This document shows positions 25,180 to 34,333 of a DNA stretch of 64,000 nucleotides, one piece after another. The stretch lies in NCBI RefSeq assembly GCF_000235505.1, contig NZ_JH379028.1:997731-1061730 (forward strand). Reading direction: 5' to 3'. The notes beneath the pieces are model-generated. The model did no database searches and was not told the DNA's origin. It saw only the letters and a program-made list of their open reading frames with translations. Made by a program: the position numbers and the translations under genes. Source of the stretch: Hungatella hathewayi WAL-18680. GTDB taxonomy: Bacteria; Bacillota; Clostridia; Lachnospirales; Lachnospiraceae. Numbering within the stretch: position 1 is the stretch's first letter; the number at the start of each line of letters is the position of its first letter.

Positions 25180-26454
25180 TCAGTCTCCTTCATGGTCCTG
25201 CTCGTCCATCCACGCCATAGCAGCTTCCAGGTCTTCCCCTGACAACAGCCGCTTTGACACCTCCTCCGTCACACTCCAAATGGGCAGATTCAACATTCCA
25301 TCTGTCCCAATCACGGTCCGTCCCGCCTGATAATCCTTCACTAACGGCTGTATCTCCTTCACGGAAGACGGACTCCCCGCCTCCAGTGGGCTGAACGATG
25401 ACTGCTGGTCCGCAAATATCCGAATATTGTCTGCCTGGGTAAAATACTCCACAAATCTCAAGGCCGCCTCCAAATGACGGCTGTTCTTGTTCACGCTCAG
25501 ACGCGTGTCCGCATTGATCACCAGCAGCGAGCCATCCTCCAGCACTGGCAGTGGCGCCACCTCAAAGGAAAAGCCGGGATTCATCTTCTCCACGCGTCCC
25601 GCCGCCCAGGCCCCGGTCAGCATAAACGGGGATTCCCCTTTGACAAATTCCTCCAGGTCATCCGATGTCTTCTTGGTATTCAGTGTCTTCTCCGCGTCGA
25701 CATACCCGTTGTCAATCAACCGCTTCACCACCGCAAAGCCATCCCCCAGATACTCACTCAGCCTGGCTTCCCCGTCATTCAGCCTGGCAAACACCTCCGC
25801 CTGCCGCCCCTCCTGATACACCTCAAAAAATCCCCGGCCGATAGCCAGCGTTTTCAGGGAGATATCATTATTGGCAATCACCGGTGTGATACCCTGGTCC
25901 AGAAAATAATCACAGGTCTGCTCCCATTCCCTTAAATTTCCAGGAACCTCCTGCTTATGCTTTTTAAGCAAATCCAGATTGCAGTAAAGTCCAAACGCGG
26001 AGACCGTTGTGGGAACCCAGTAGATATTTCCATTCTCCTCCATTTGGCTTCGCATCCGGTCCGTATAGTTCTCTATGGTGGAAAGCCCGGCCAGATTCGC
26101 CACCTGCCCCTGCTGCTCCAGCTCCAGAAGCACGTCGTGATTGACCATAAACACATCGTCCCCGTTGCCGGAGGCCATGCGTTTTCTGAGCGCCTCATAG
26201 TATTCATTTCCCTTGACGCTCTCATAGCTGACACAGATATCCGGATTTTCCTCCATAAATGACGAGATAATCTCCTCGATGACCTTCACATTTTCCGGCT
26301 CATACTTGTTGCCAAAAACCGTAATTTTCTCCTGCTCCCGGCTGTCCACCTCATAGTTTACAACCTGGTTTCTGCTGCCACAGCCAGCCGCCAGCGCGGG
26401 AACAAGCACCGCCGCCAGCATGACCGCCGCCAATCTTTTACTCATTCTCATCAT
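25180..26454 (-). CDS. Extracellular solute-binding lipoprotein (sugar type) within a signalling operon
   Basis: The 424-residue product from ATG 26454 has a lipoprotein signal (SKRLAAVMLAAVL, then LAAGC) and the fold of family-1 carbohydrate-binding proteins. It has ENPDICVSYESVKGNEYYEAL, a central VPTTVSAFGLYCN, and SPFMLTGAWAAG. I chose this start because the longer frame has no site and runs back into the HPt gene. The stop of that gene is 4 nt upstream. There are no permease or ATPase genes beside it. Its place between HPt and a dCache kinase suggests it presents a ligand to the sensor rather than feeding an importer; this is inference. Confidence 0.88.
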   Translation of the reverse strand: MMRMSKRLAAVMLAAVLVPALAAGCGSRNQVVNYEVDSREQEKITVFGNKYEPENVKVIEEIISSFMEENPDICVSYESVKGNEYYEALRKRMASGNGDDVFMVNHDVLLELEQQGQVANLAGLSTIENYTDRMRSQMEENGNIYWVPTTVSAFGLYCNLDLLKKHKQEVPGNLREWEQTCDYFLDQGITPVIANNDISLKTLAIGRGFFEVYQEGRQAEVFARLNDGEARLSEYLGDGFAVVKRLIDNGYVDAEKTLNTKKTSDDLEEFVKGESPFMLTGAWAAGRVEKMNPGFSFEVAPLPVLEDGSLLVINADTRLSVNKNSRHLEAALRFVEYFTQADNIRIFADQQSSFSPLEAGSPSSVKEIQPLVKDYQAGRTVIGTDGMLNLPIWSVTEEVSKRLLSGEDLEAAMAWMDEQDHEGD

Positions 26455-26458
26455 ACGG

Positions 26459-26827
26459 TCAGTTTCCAAGCGCCGACAGCTCCTTCCACAGCTCATCAAC
26501 CCTCGAAAATTCATCCTGAATCTCCTGATACATCTGGGTGTAATCCTCCCGCTCTTCCCGGTTGCGGATTGGCTCCACAATCCGGCACACAGAGTCGTAA
26601 AAAGGCGTTAGTCCGAGATTTCCGGCAACGCCCTTCAATGTGTGGGCCGCCTCAAAGGCTGCGTCCAGGTCATTTTCCTCTATGGCTGTTCCCAGCTTTT
26701 TTAAATTCTCATCCTGGAACATCATACCCAGTATCTTCATGTACAGTGTTTCCTTCCCCATAAACCGGGACATGGTCACATCATAATCACCGCCGTAGGC
26801 TTCAAATACACTCTTAAAATTCCCCAT
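26459..26827 (-). CDS. Stand-alone HPt phosphotransfer protein
   Basis: The 122-residue helical protein carries the HPt signature AAHTLKGVAGNLGL with phospho-acceptor His62, and ends in a helix pair typical of the domain. It has no other domain. HPt proteins shuttle phosphoryl groups from the receiver of a hybrid kinase to another receiver. The three hybrid kinases in this operon have receivers but no HPt domain of their own, so this protein is the obvious common relay. It starts 2 nt after the stop of the upstream kinase gene and ends 4 nt before the binding-protein gene. Confidence 0.93.
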   Translation of the reverse strand: MGNFKSVFEAYGGDYDVTMSRFMGKETLYMKILGMMFQDENLKKLGTAIEENDLDAAFEAAHTLKGVAGNLGLTPFYDSVCRIVEPIRNREEREDYTQMYQEIQDEFSRVDELWKELSALGN

Positions 26828-26829
26828 CT

Positions 26830-29271
26830 CTAATCCTCCCTTCGATAAATCAAATCATAAAGTGTCCGGTACATCTGCTCCGGATCAATCGGTTTCGCCA
26901 GATGAACATTCATCCCCGCCGCCTTGCTCTTCTCCACATCGCTGTCAAACGCGTTGGCCGTCATAGCCACAATCGGTATCTCCGCCGCGTCCTCATTGCT
27001 GAGATGGCGGATACTGGTGGCGGCCGTCAGACCATCCATCAGCGGCATCCGGATATCCATCAGAATCGCGTCATAATATCCCTTTTCCGACTTGCTGAAC
27101 ATCTCCATGGCCCGCAGGCCGTTCTCCGCGGTCTCCACCGCAAATCCCTTATTCTTAAGCAGCATCACGGCCACTTCCGTGTTGAGGGCATTGTCCTCCG
27201 CCAGAAGCACCCGTTTGCCGGAAAAGTCGTAATCCATCACTTCCGGCTGCTGCGCCTGCTCCTCTTTCTCGCCAAGCGCTTTGGAAAATGCGGATATCAG
27301 GGCCGATTTAAACATGGGCTTGCTCATCAGCAGGTTGACGCCTGCTAACTTCGCCTCATGCTCGATGGACGCCCAGTCGTAAGCCGTCATGATAATGATG
27401 GTGACGTCAGGCCCCACCGCCTTGCGGATGCGCCGCGCCGTCTCGATCCCGTCCATCTCCGGCATTTTCCAGTCGATAAGAATCAAATCAAAATACTTTC
27501 CATCCTGCAACAGGACGCTGACCCGCTCGATGGCCTTGCGCCCGCTGTCCACCCACTCCGCCTCAATGCCGATTTCCCGCAGGGTCAGCATAGCGCTCTC
27601 GCAGACAGCCACATCGTCGTCCACCACCAGGGTCTTCAGATGGGAAAAATTGTAATTCTGTTTTTTCTGGCGATGGCGCAGCTTCTCTTCCTCCGCAATC
27701 CCCAGCTTGACGTCCACCGTAAATTCCGTACCGATTCCCTTGATGGAATGCACCACAATCCGTCCGTCCATCAAATCCACAATGCTCTTGGATATGGCCA
27801 GCCCCAGGCCGGTTCCTCCGTACAGAGCCGTGGTTCCGGTGGATTCCTGGGAGAACGGCTCGAAGATATGGGGCAGAAAATCCTCGCTCATGCCCACGCC
27901 GGTGTCATTGACCACAAACCGCAGCATGGCGTCATTTTTAGTCCGCTTCCGCTGTTCCACCGAGAAAGTCACCTTCCCGCTCTCGCCGGTAAACTTGATG
28001 GCGTTGCTCAGGATATTGATTAACACCTGCTGCAGCTTCATGGCATCCCCGATGTAATAATCATCGACCACCGGCGCTATAATGCACTCATAATCCACAC
28101 CCTTGGCCTCCGCCTGGGCATAACAGATGGCGTTGATGCCGCACAGGAACTCCCCGAACGGGATTTTCTCGTTCTTTAACAGCATTTTCCCGCTCTCAAT
28201 CCGGCTCATATCCAGAATGTCATTGATGAGCGACAGCAGGAACCGGGACGAAATGCCGATTTTTGCAATGCAGTCCGCCACCTGCTCATCGTCACCCAGA
28301 GACTGGGCCGCGATGGTGCTCATCCCGATGATGGCATTCATCGGCGTGCGGATTTCATGGCTCATGCGGGAGAGGAAATCCGACTTCGCGGCGCTGGCCT
28401 GTTTCGCCGCCACCAGGGCGGATGCCAACTCCTCCTTCTGTCTCTGCTCCTTCCTCACCACGTCCGTCACATCGCTTCGGGCAATGCAGACAATCCCCAT
28501 AGCCTTTTCCACATAAAACAGCTGAAGCCGTTTCACTCTCCGCTCCCCCTGGCTGTCGTGTTCCTCCACCACAAACGAGTAGACCGGCGCTTTCTCCAAC
28601 TGCTCCTTTATATACGTATAGTCCAGCTTCTCAAGATATTCCTTCCGGACCTCTTCCTCCACATAGCGCTCCGCCAATTCCCGGGCCGCCTTCTGGAAAT
28701 TTCCTTTCTGCCTGACTGTCATTTCTTTTTCATGTTCCAGGGATATCACCCGGTATGTATCGTGATAAATATCCACTTCCGTCAGCATTTCATAATCCAG
28801 ACGGGCAATCTGGTGGAGCAGCTGCTCCCGAAGCTTCTGCTCCGTCACGTCCGTCGTGTAAAAAAATGCCACAATATCCCCGCTGTCCGGATTCAAATAG
28901 GTGCGCATCCTGGTATTGCCCCAGAAGCACCCGCCTCCGCCGCGTCTCCTCAAAAACACGCACTGGTAATCCGTTTTTCCGCGCCCGTAATCTGCCAGAA
29001 CCTTCTCCCTGGCCAGGGCAAGGCGGATTTCCTCTCCAACCATGGTATCCACTGCGGAATCTGCGAAATTCTGGATGGCCTGCACGTAGGTATCTCCCAC
29101 GCGGGCTGTCACAACGTCCGTGACCGGCAGATAGCTCTCCAGCCGGTTCTTCGTGATATTTAACGTCCCCTGTACACTGCCTTCCTCGGAGGAAAGCTCC
29201 GCAAAGTAGCTGAGTTCCTGCTCAAACAGCCCCTGTCTCTGGTGCGTAATCGCAGTCTTATCATTCCCCAT
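26830..29271 (-). CDS. Soluble hybrid histidine kinase with two receivers
   Basis: Start 29271 is preferred: GGGGGACAG precedes it and it overlaps the upstream stop codon by 11 nt. The 813-residue protein has no membrane helix. Two PAS-like regions (about 20-155 and 165-275) precede HisKA with SHEIRTPMNAI (phospho-His near 260). HATPase_c has NILSNAIKFTG and GTGLGLAISKS. Receiver 1 starts LVVDDD with its Asp in LILIDWKMP; receiver 2 starts LLAEDN with its Asp in DAILMDIRMP. A PAC-like end (FFYTTDVTEQK) supports PAS folds. With two receivers it can integrate or sink phosphate from other kinases through the HPt protein. The gene is second in the operon. Confidence 0.92.
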   Translation of the reverse strand: MGNDKTAITHQRQGLFEQELSYFAELSSEEGSVQGTLNITKNRLESYLPVTDVVTARVGDTYVQAIQNFADSAVDTMVGEEIRLALAREKVLADYGRGKTDYQCVFLRRRGGGGCFWGNTRMRTYLNPDSGDIVAFFYTTDVTEQKLREQLLHQIARLDYEMLTEVDIYHDTYRVISLEHEKEMTVRQKGNFQKAARELAERYVEEEVRKEYLEKLDYTYIKEQLEKAPVYSFVVEEHDSQGERRVKRLQLFYVEKAMGIVCIARSDVTDVVRKEQRQKEELASALVAAKQASAAKSDFLSRMSHEIRTPMNAIIGMSTIAAQSLGDDEQVADCIAKIGISSRFLLSLINDILDMSRIESGKMLLKNEKIPFGEFLCGINAICYAQAEAKGVDYECIIAPVVDDYYIGDAMKLQQVLINILSNAIKFTGESGKVTFSVEQRKRTKNDAMLRFVVNDTGVGMSEDFLPHIFEPFSQESTGTTALYGGTGLGLAISKSIVDLMDGRIVVHSIKGIGTEFTVDVKLGIAEEEKLRHRQKKQNYNFSHLKTLVVDDDVAVCESAMLTLREIGIEAEWVDSGRKAIERVSVLLQDGKYFDLILIDWKMPEMDGIETARRIRKAVGPDVTIIIMTAYDWASIEHEAKLAGVNLLMSKPMFKSALISAFSKALGEKEEQAQQPEVMDYDFSGKRVLLAEDNALNTEVAVMLLKNKGFAVETAENGLRAMEMFSKSEKGYYDAILMDIRMPLMDGLTAATSIRHLSNEDAAEIPIVAMTANAFDSDVEKSKAAGMNVHLAKPIDPEQMYRTLYDLIYRRED

Positions 29272-31852
29272 CACTGTCTGTCCCCCCGCAAAACGCATGG
29301 CCCCGGTGGCTGGATTTCGCCTGATACATGGCCTCATCCACCCGTTTAAATACTTCCTCCATGGGCTCTTTTCCTCTGGTAATGGTGACTCCCACGGAGA
29401 CACGGCCTCTGGTTCCGTTGGAGAACACAGCCTCCTTAAATGCCCGGCAGATTTCCTCGCCCTTTCGCAGCGCCACCTCCTCGGAACCCATCTGTTTCAT
29501 GATGACCACAAACTCATCCCCTCCGTAGCGGGAAATGATATCGCTGTCCCTGGTGTGAGTCCGCAGAATCTGGCTGAAGCCCTCGATGAGACGGTCTCCC
29601 TCCATATGTCCAAACGTATCGTTAATCTGCTTCAGATTATCCAAATCGAACAGATACAGGGCATAGGGCAAATCCTCTCTCCGAAGAGTGCTGACCGCCA
29701 TATCCCAGCCCCTCCGGTTCAGGGTATCCGTCATATGGTCCCGAAATGCTTCCCGCTCCAACAGCTGTTCCTGCTTCTGGAACGTCGTCAGCTTGATAGC
29801 CCGCAAAACCCGCTGGAACAGGCTTTTCTGGGAATGCGGCTTGCCCGCAAAGTCCGCCGCACCAAGCGCCAGCGCCTTCTCCTCCAGACCGGAATCCTGG
29901 GCTCCCGTCACGATAATCGGCACCTTCCAGCCCACCTTCTCTCTTCCGGGCTCCGCCGGCTCTCCCAGACGCTCCACGCCCGGCAGGGTGGCGCTCAAAA
30001 TCACCGCGGCCAAATCATCCCCCATCTCGGAGACAACCCGCTGCACCGCATCGGCATCCTCAGCCTCCAGCACCTCAAACACACCGTCAAAGGTCTCGCG
30101 AATCTGCTTTCTGTATGCCGCATTCTCATCCGCCGCCAGAAGACTCTGGTTCTCCTGGGGCTTCCTGTTCTTCAGCTCCGTTATCCCCACGATTTTCTCT
30201 TCTTTCAGCAGATGCTCAAACACATCGCAGGTAACCGGTTTGGAAAAATAATAACCCTGGGCGTAGTCACAGCCGATGTCCATCAACTGGTCCAGCTGCT
30301 CCTTGGTCTCCACGCCCTCCGCCACCACGCTCAGCCCCATCCACCGGGCCAGGTCCATGATGAAGCGCAGGATACCGTGCTTCGCCGTCCTCTTCGCCTC
30401 CCCCTGGATAAATTTCATATCCAGCTTCAGGATGTCAATCGGCATCCGGTTCAGCATATTTAAGGACGAGTAACCCGTCCCGAAATCATCCATCTCAATG
30501 ATAAATCCCAAACCTCTCAGTCTGCTCACCGTCTCGATAATCTGGTTGGGATTCTCCGTGTAGGCGCTCTCCGTAATCTCCAGATGAAGCCGCTCCGGCG
30601 ACAGTCTGTATTTCTTTAAAATATCCATCAGAATATCGGCGATATCGGTATTGTAAATATCCGCTCTGGAAACGTTGACCGACACCGGAATCACCGGATA
30701 TCCCATATCCTCCCACTGCCTTAAATAGTAGCAGGTCTTCTCCCACACAAACTGGTCCAGCTTCGTGATAAACCCATTCTGCTCAAAGATGGGAATAAAC
30801 TCTGCCGGCGACTGAATCCCCCACTCCGGATGTCTCCAGCGCACCAGAGACTCGGCTCCGGCCAGGGCGCTGTCTATCACCCGGTACTTGGGCTGGAGGC
30901 AGACAAAAAACTGCTCCTCCGCCAGCGCCGTCTCCATGCAGTCCAGAATGGCCTGCCGCCGGAGCAGTTCTCCCCGCAGCTTGTCATCGTAGGCCGCAAA
31001 ATATTTTCCGTACTGTCCCTTGATACTGCGGGCCGCCAGAAGGGCCCTGTCACACATCTGCTCTACCGAGGTATCATAGTCCGTGATGGAGTAAATGCCC
31101 CATTTCATCACCACATTTTTACCGTTAGGCAGAGCATTCACCGCCTCGCCGGCCCGGATAAACATCTCATCCGCATAGGTCCGGCCCCCCTCCAACAGGC
31201 AGACAAACTGGTCCGCGTTGAGCCGGCCCACAATCCCGTGGTTCCCTACAAACTCCCGGTACAAATCCGCAATCCCGCACAGAAGCTGGTCGCCCACCAC
31301 CGTGCCAAACACATCATTGAGCAGTTTGAAATTCTCTATGTTGGAGCAGATAATATCATAGGTCTTACGGGGAGCCTGCTGGAGACTCTCTCTGACACGC
31401 TGATAGAAAAACTCACGGCTGTACACTCCGGTCAGTCTGTCATACTGGAACTGGTTAATCATGGCAGCCGTCTCTCTCAGACGGATGATGCTGGCTACCC
31501 GGTGCAGAATAATCTGCGGTTTATAAGGCTTCGCCACAAAATCAGTGGCTCCGTGGGAGAGGGCCGATACTTCGTCCTCCTCACTGTCACTCTGGGTGGT
31601 GACGATAACCGGAATTGCCGAAAATGCCGGCTCCTCCCTGATAATGGAAAGAAACGTGTACCCATCCATCACCGGCATCGTAATATCCAGCAGAATCAGC
31701 GCAATCTCCTCCCCGTGTTCTTTCAGAACATCGAGCGCTGCCTGACCGTTTTCCGCTTCCAGAACCCGGTATTCCTCAGACAGGAGTGTGACCAGCAATG
31801 TACGATTAATTTCGTTATCCTCCACAACCAAGATTACTTTATGAGCCAGCAT
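29261..31852 (-). CDS. REC-GGDEF-EAL-REC-GGDEF c-di-GMP signalling protein
   Basis: Domains in this 863-residue protein are: receiver 1 (about 5-125, phospho-Asp56 in LLDITMP), a degenerate GGDEF domain (about 135-290, NADQF at 212-216 in place of GGDEF), an EAL domain (about 300-550), a second receiver-like domain (about 560-680) and an intact GGDEF domain (about 690-850, GGDEF at 777-781). The EAL motif reads ESL at 334-336, and DDFGTGYSS and AEGVET are kept. Thus one cyclase site and one phosphodiesterase site are probably active, while the first GGDEF is likely regulatory. It is the first gene of the six-gene operon and the only obvious output protein. The second receiver lacks a clear acceptor Asp context. 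Confidence 0.93.
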   Translation of the reverse strand: MLAHKVILVVEDNEINRTLLVTLLSEEYRVLEAENGQAALDVLKEHGEEIALILLDITMPVMDGYTFLSIIREEPAFSAIPVIVTTQSDSEEDEVSALSHGATDFVAKPYKPQIILHRVASIIRLRETAAMINQFQYDRLTGVYSREFFYQRVRESLQQAPRKTYDIICSNIENFKLLNDVFGTVVGDQLLCGIADLYREFVGNHGIVGRLNADQFVCLLEGGRTYADEMFIRAGEAVNALPNGKNVVMKWGIYSITDYDTSVEQMCDRALLAARSIKGQYGKYFAAYDDKLRGELLRRQAILDCMETALAEEQFFVCLQPKYRVIDSALAGAESLVRWRHPEWGIQSPAEFIPIFEQNGFITKLDQFVWEKTCYYLRQWEDMGYPVIPVSVNVSRADIYNTDIADILMDILKKYRLSPERLHLEITESAYTENPNQIIETVSRLRGLGFIIEMDDFGTGYSSLNMLNRMPIDILKLDMKFIQGEAKRTAKHGILRFIMDLARWMGLSVVAEGVETKEQLDQLMDIGCDYAQGYYFSKPVTCDVFEHLLKEEKIVGITELKNRKPQENQSLLAADENAAYRKQIRETFDGVFEVLEAEDADAVQRVVSEMGDDLAAVILSATLPGVERLGEPAEPGREKVGWKVPIIVTGAQDSGLEEKALALGAADFAGKPHSQKSLFQRVLRAIKLTTFQKQEQLLEREAFRDHMTDTLNRRGWDMAVSTLRREDLPYALYLFDLDNLKQINDTFGHMEGDRLIEGFSQILRTHTRDSDIISRYGGDEFVVIMKQMGSEEVALRKGEEICRAFKEAVFSNGTRGRVSVGVTITRGKEPMEEVFKRVDEAMYQAKSSHRGHAFCGGTDSDGE

Positions 31853-31946
31853 GCCTCTATCTCCTTTTAATTATCATTTGCTATGAAATCCCGATACAAC
31901 AAGAAGTCCGCTTTCCCCTAAGCCGACTCTAATTACCTAATTATAA

Positions 31947-31975
31947 AGTATATCACAAAATTCGACAGCGCTCAA
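31947..31975 (-). promoter_or_regulatory. Promoter of the six-gene phosphorelay operon
   Basis: On the minus strand TTGAGC (31970-31975), a 17-nt spacer and TATACT (31947-31952). The leader to the ATG at 31852 is about 90 nt and ends in AAAGGAGAT. Confidence 0.65.
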
Positions 31976-32010
31976 TGATAAGTGACCAAAAAGCCGTGTC
32001 AAAACGTATC

Positions 32011-32039
32011 TTGCATTTTCCCCTCATTTCCGCTATGAT
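32011..32039 (+). promoter_or_regulatory. Promoter of the threonine aldolase gene
   Basis: TTGCAT (32011-32016), a 17-nt spacer and TATGAT (32034-32039). The leader to the ATG at 32075 is about 30 nt and contains GGGAGGA. Confidence 0.7.
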
Positions 32040-32074
32040 AACCCTTAGATTACAATAACAGGGAGGATTCACAT

Positions 32075-33091
32075 ATGTACAGTTTTACTAACGATTACAG
32101 CGAAGGCGCACATCCAAAAATCTTGGAAGCCATGATGAAAGAAAACTTAAACCAGCAGACCGGCTACGGCCTGGATACCCACTGTATCCACGCGGCCGAG
32201 CTTATCAAAAAAGAAATCGGACGCGATGACGTGGACGTCCATTTTCTGGTAGGTGGAACCCAGACTAACCTGCTGGTTATCTCCGCGGCCCTGCGCCCTT
32301 ACCAGGCCGTCATTTCCACCCACACCGGCCATATCAATGTCCATGAGACCGGCGCCATCGAGGCCACCGGCCACAAAGTTCTGGCCATGGAATCTCCCGA
32401 CGGCAAGCTGAGCCCGGCCCTCGTTCAAAAGGCCCTGGATGCCCACACCGACGAGCATATGGTCCAGCCTAAACTGGTCTACATTTCCAACTCCACCGAG
32501 ACAGGCACCCAGTACACCAAAGCCGAGTTGGAAGCCCTGCACCACATCTGCCGCCAGAACCAGCTCTATCTGTTCATGGATGGCGCCCGCATGGGTTCCG
32601 CTCTCACCAGTGAAGTCAACGATTTAACCCTGGCCGACATCGCCAGCCTGGTGGACGTCTTCTACATCGGCGGCACAAAAAACGCGGCCCTCTTCGGCGA
32701 AGCCCTCATCATCTGCGCGGAGGCCTTAAAACCCGACTTCCGCTTCATGATAAAACAGCGCGGCGCCATGCTCGCCAAAGGCTGGCTCTTAGGCATCCAG
32801 TTCGAAGAACTCTTCCAGAATAACTTATTCTTCGAAACCGCCGCCCATGCCAACGAGATGACCTCCCGCCTAAGAAAAGCCCTGATCGACCACGGCTATA
32901 CATTTGCGTCCAACTCCACCACCAACCAGCTCTTCCCCATCCTCCCGGATCCCCTGGTAGAGCAGCTGTCCAAAACTTTCACCTTCAACATCGACAGCAA
33001 ACCCGACGCCACCCACACCGTCATCCGCCTAGTCACCTCCTGGGCCACCACCCCTGAGAGCGTAGAAGCCTTCATAAAAGCCTTAGACTAA
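32075..33091 (+). CDS. ltaE: Low-specificity L-threonine aldolase
   Basis: This is a PLP enzyme of the beta-eliminating lyase/threonine aldolase fold that splits L-threonine or allo-threonine to glycine and acetaldehyde. The 338-residue protein opens with FTNDYSEGAHP. It holds the PLP-binding Asp169 in FMDGARMG and the Schiff-base Lys202 in YIGGTKNAALFGEA. Length is as expected. It has its own promoter and a good GGGAGGA site. It is a single-gene unit between the signalling operon and nrdB. Confidence 0.93.
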   Translation: MYSFTNDYSEGAHPKILEAMMKENLNQQTGYGLDTHCIHAAELIKKEIGRDDVDVHFLVGGTQTNLLVISAALRPYQAVISTHTGHINVHETGAIEATGHKVLAMESPDGKLSPALVQKALDAHTDEHMVQPKLVYISNSTETGTQYTKAELEALHHICRQNQLYLFMDGARMGSALTSEVNDLTLADIASLVDVFYIGGTKNAALFGEALIICAEALKPDFRFMIKQRGAMLAKGWLLGIQFEELFQNNLFFETAAHANEMTSRLRKALIDHGYTFASNSTTNQLFPILPDPLVEQLSKTFTFNIDSKPDATHTVIRLVTSWATTPESVEAFIKALD

Positions 33092-33113
33092 CCGAAATCA
33101 AATGAACCAAAAA

Positions 33114-33159
33114 AGAAGAGTGTTAAAAACAACCTAACCCGTTGTTCCAACACTCTTCT
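33114..33159. terminator. Bidirectional terminator between ltaE and nrdB
   Basis: AGAAGAGTGTT (33114-33124) pairs with AACACTCTTCT (33149-33159); an inner AACAAC/GTTGTT pair lengthens it. The minus-strand reading ends in a run of six T. Confidence 0.85.
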
Positions 33160-33175
33160 CTCATAATAATTTTAA

Positions 33176-33227
33176 GGAATACATTCCGTATTTCTTTTAT
33201 TTTCGCCAATTTTCAGGAATGCATTCC
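33176..33227. repeat. Pair of 12-bp palindromes GGAATRCATTCC
   Basis: GGAATACATTCC (33176-33187) and GGAATGCATTCC (33216-33227) lie 40 nt apart just beyond the nrdB stop codon. Each is a palindrome or a one-base variant of one. They may be a protein-binding pair or part of the nrdB 3' untranslated region. Confidence 0.7.
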
Positions 33228-33232
33228 CAATT

Positions 33233-34276
33233 TTATAAATCATCCACCAACGCACTGCTCTTCGCATAAGCCGTACTCCGCGCCTCAAAGAAGTCGGTCT
33301 TAATCATATTCGCATTACTATACTGGCTCACCCAGGACATGCTTTCCGGTTCCTTCTCATGCCCCTCATAAATCGCCCCAAATCCCAAGCTGGTACATCT
33401 CAAATTCCCCAGATACTGAATATAATCCGTAATCATCTCCCTGGTAAGTCCCGGCACGCCATCGCCTATCGCATAATGTCCCCATGCAATCTCCTGTTCG
33501 CACCCCTCCTTAATCATCCCCCGGTACACATCCACCAGTTCCTCCGTAAACAGTTCCGGCTCCTCCTTCTCCAGTTCCTTAATTATGCTCCTAAAAAGCC
33601 ACAAATGCGTATTCTCATCCCTATTAATATACCGAATCTCCTGAGCCGACCCCGGCATCTTATGATTTCTCCCCAAATTATAAAAAAACATAAACCCGCT
33701 ATAAAAATAAATCCCTTCCAGAATATAATTCGCCACCACCGTCTTCATAAACGTCACCGGCCCCTTATCCTTCTGGAACTCATTATAAAGCTCCCCAATA
33801 AACGTATTCCTGGCCAACAGATGCTCATCACTCTTCCACTGATACAGCACCTCATTCCGTGTCTGCGGCTCACAAATCGTATCCAGCATATAACTATAAC
33901 TCTGACTATGCACCGCCTCCTGAAACGTCTGAATCGACAAACAAAGATTAATCTCATTCGCCGTCACATACTCCCCAATCGCCGGCAAATTCGCCGTCTG
34001 AATACTATCCAAAAACACCAAAAACGACAAAATCTTATCATAAGCCCGTCTCTCCGCCTCACTCAACATCGGATAATCCTTCTTATCCGCCCCCAAGTTA
34101 ATCTCCTCCGGCACCCAAAAATTATTCATAGCCTGCCGATACCACTCACTAACCCACCCATACTTCATATTATTAAAATCATTCAAATTCGTAGTATTCC
34201 CATTAATCATCCGCCTCTTCCTCACATCAATATCCCCCAACGGATTAAACAAAGGCTTCTTCCTCAAACTCTCCAT
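33233..34276 (-). CDS. nrdB: Class Ia ribonucleotide reductase, beta subunit
   Basis: NrdB holds the diferric-tyrosyl radical cofactor that starts ribonucleotide reduction in NrdA. The 347-residue protein shows the metal and radical ligands in order: Asp90, Glu120, His123 and radical Tyr127 (the spaced E-x2-H-x3-Y block), then a Glu in ILEGIYFY and a Glu/His pair in RDENTHLW. It lies downstream of nrdA on the same strand, but with a 224-nt gap that holds a large structured element. An oxygen-dependent reductase in a gut Lachnospiraceae-type genome is known but worth noting. Confidence 0.95.
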   Translation of the reverse strand: MESLRKKPLFNPLGDIDVRKRRMINGNTTNLNDFNNMKYGWVSEWYRQAMNNFWVPEEINLGADKKDYPMLSEAERRAYDKILSFLVFLDSIQTANLPAIGEYVTANEINLCLSIQTFQEAVHSQSYSYMLDTICEPQTRNEVLYQWKSDEHLLARNTFIGELYNEFQKDKGPVTFMKTVVANYILEGIYFYSGFMFFYNLGRNHKMPGSAQEIRYINRDENTHLWLFRSIIKELEKEEPELFTEELVDVYRGMIKEGCEQEIAWGHYAIGDGVPGLTREMITDYIQYLGNLRCTSLGFGAIYEGHEKEPESMSWVSQYSNANMIKTDFFEARSTAYAKSSALVDDL

Positions 34277-34333
34277 CCCAACTCTCCTAATCTTTTATTT
34301 TATTTTTCTTTTTCTTAATAATGCCAACTCCCA

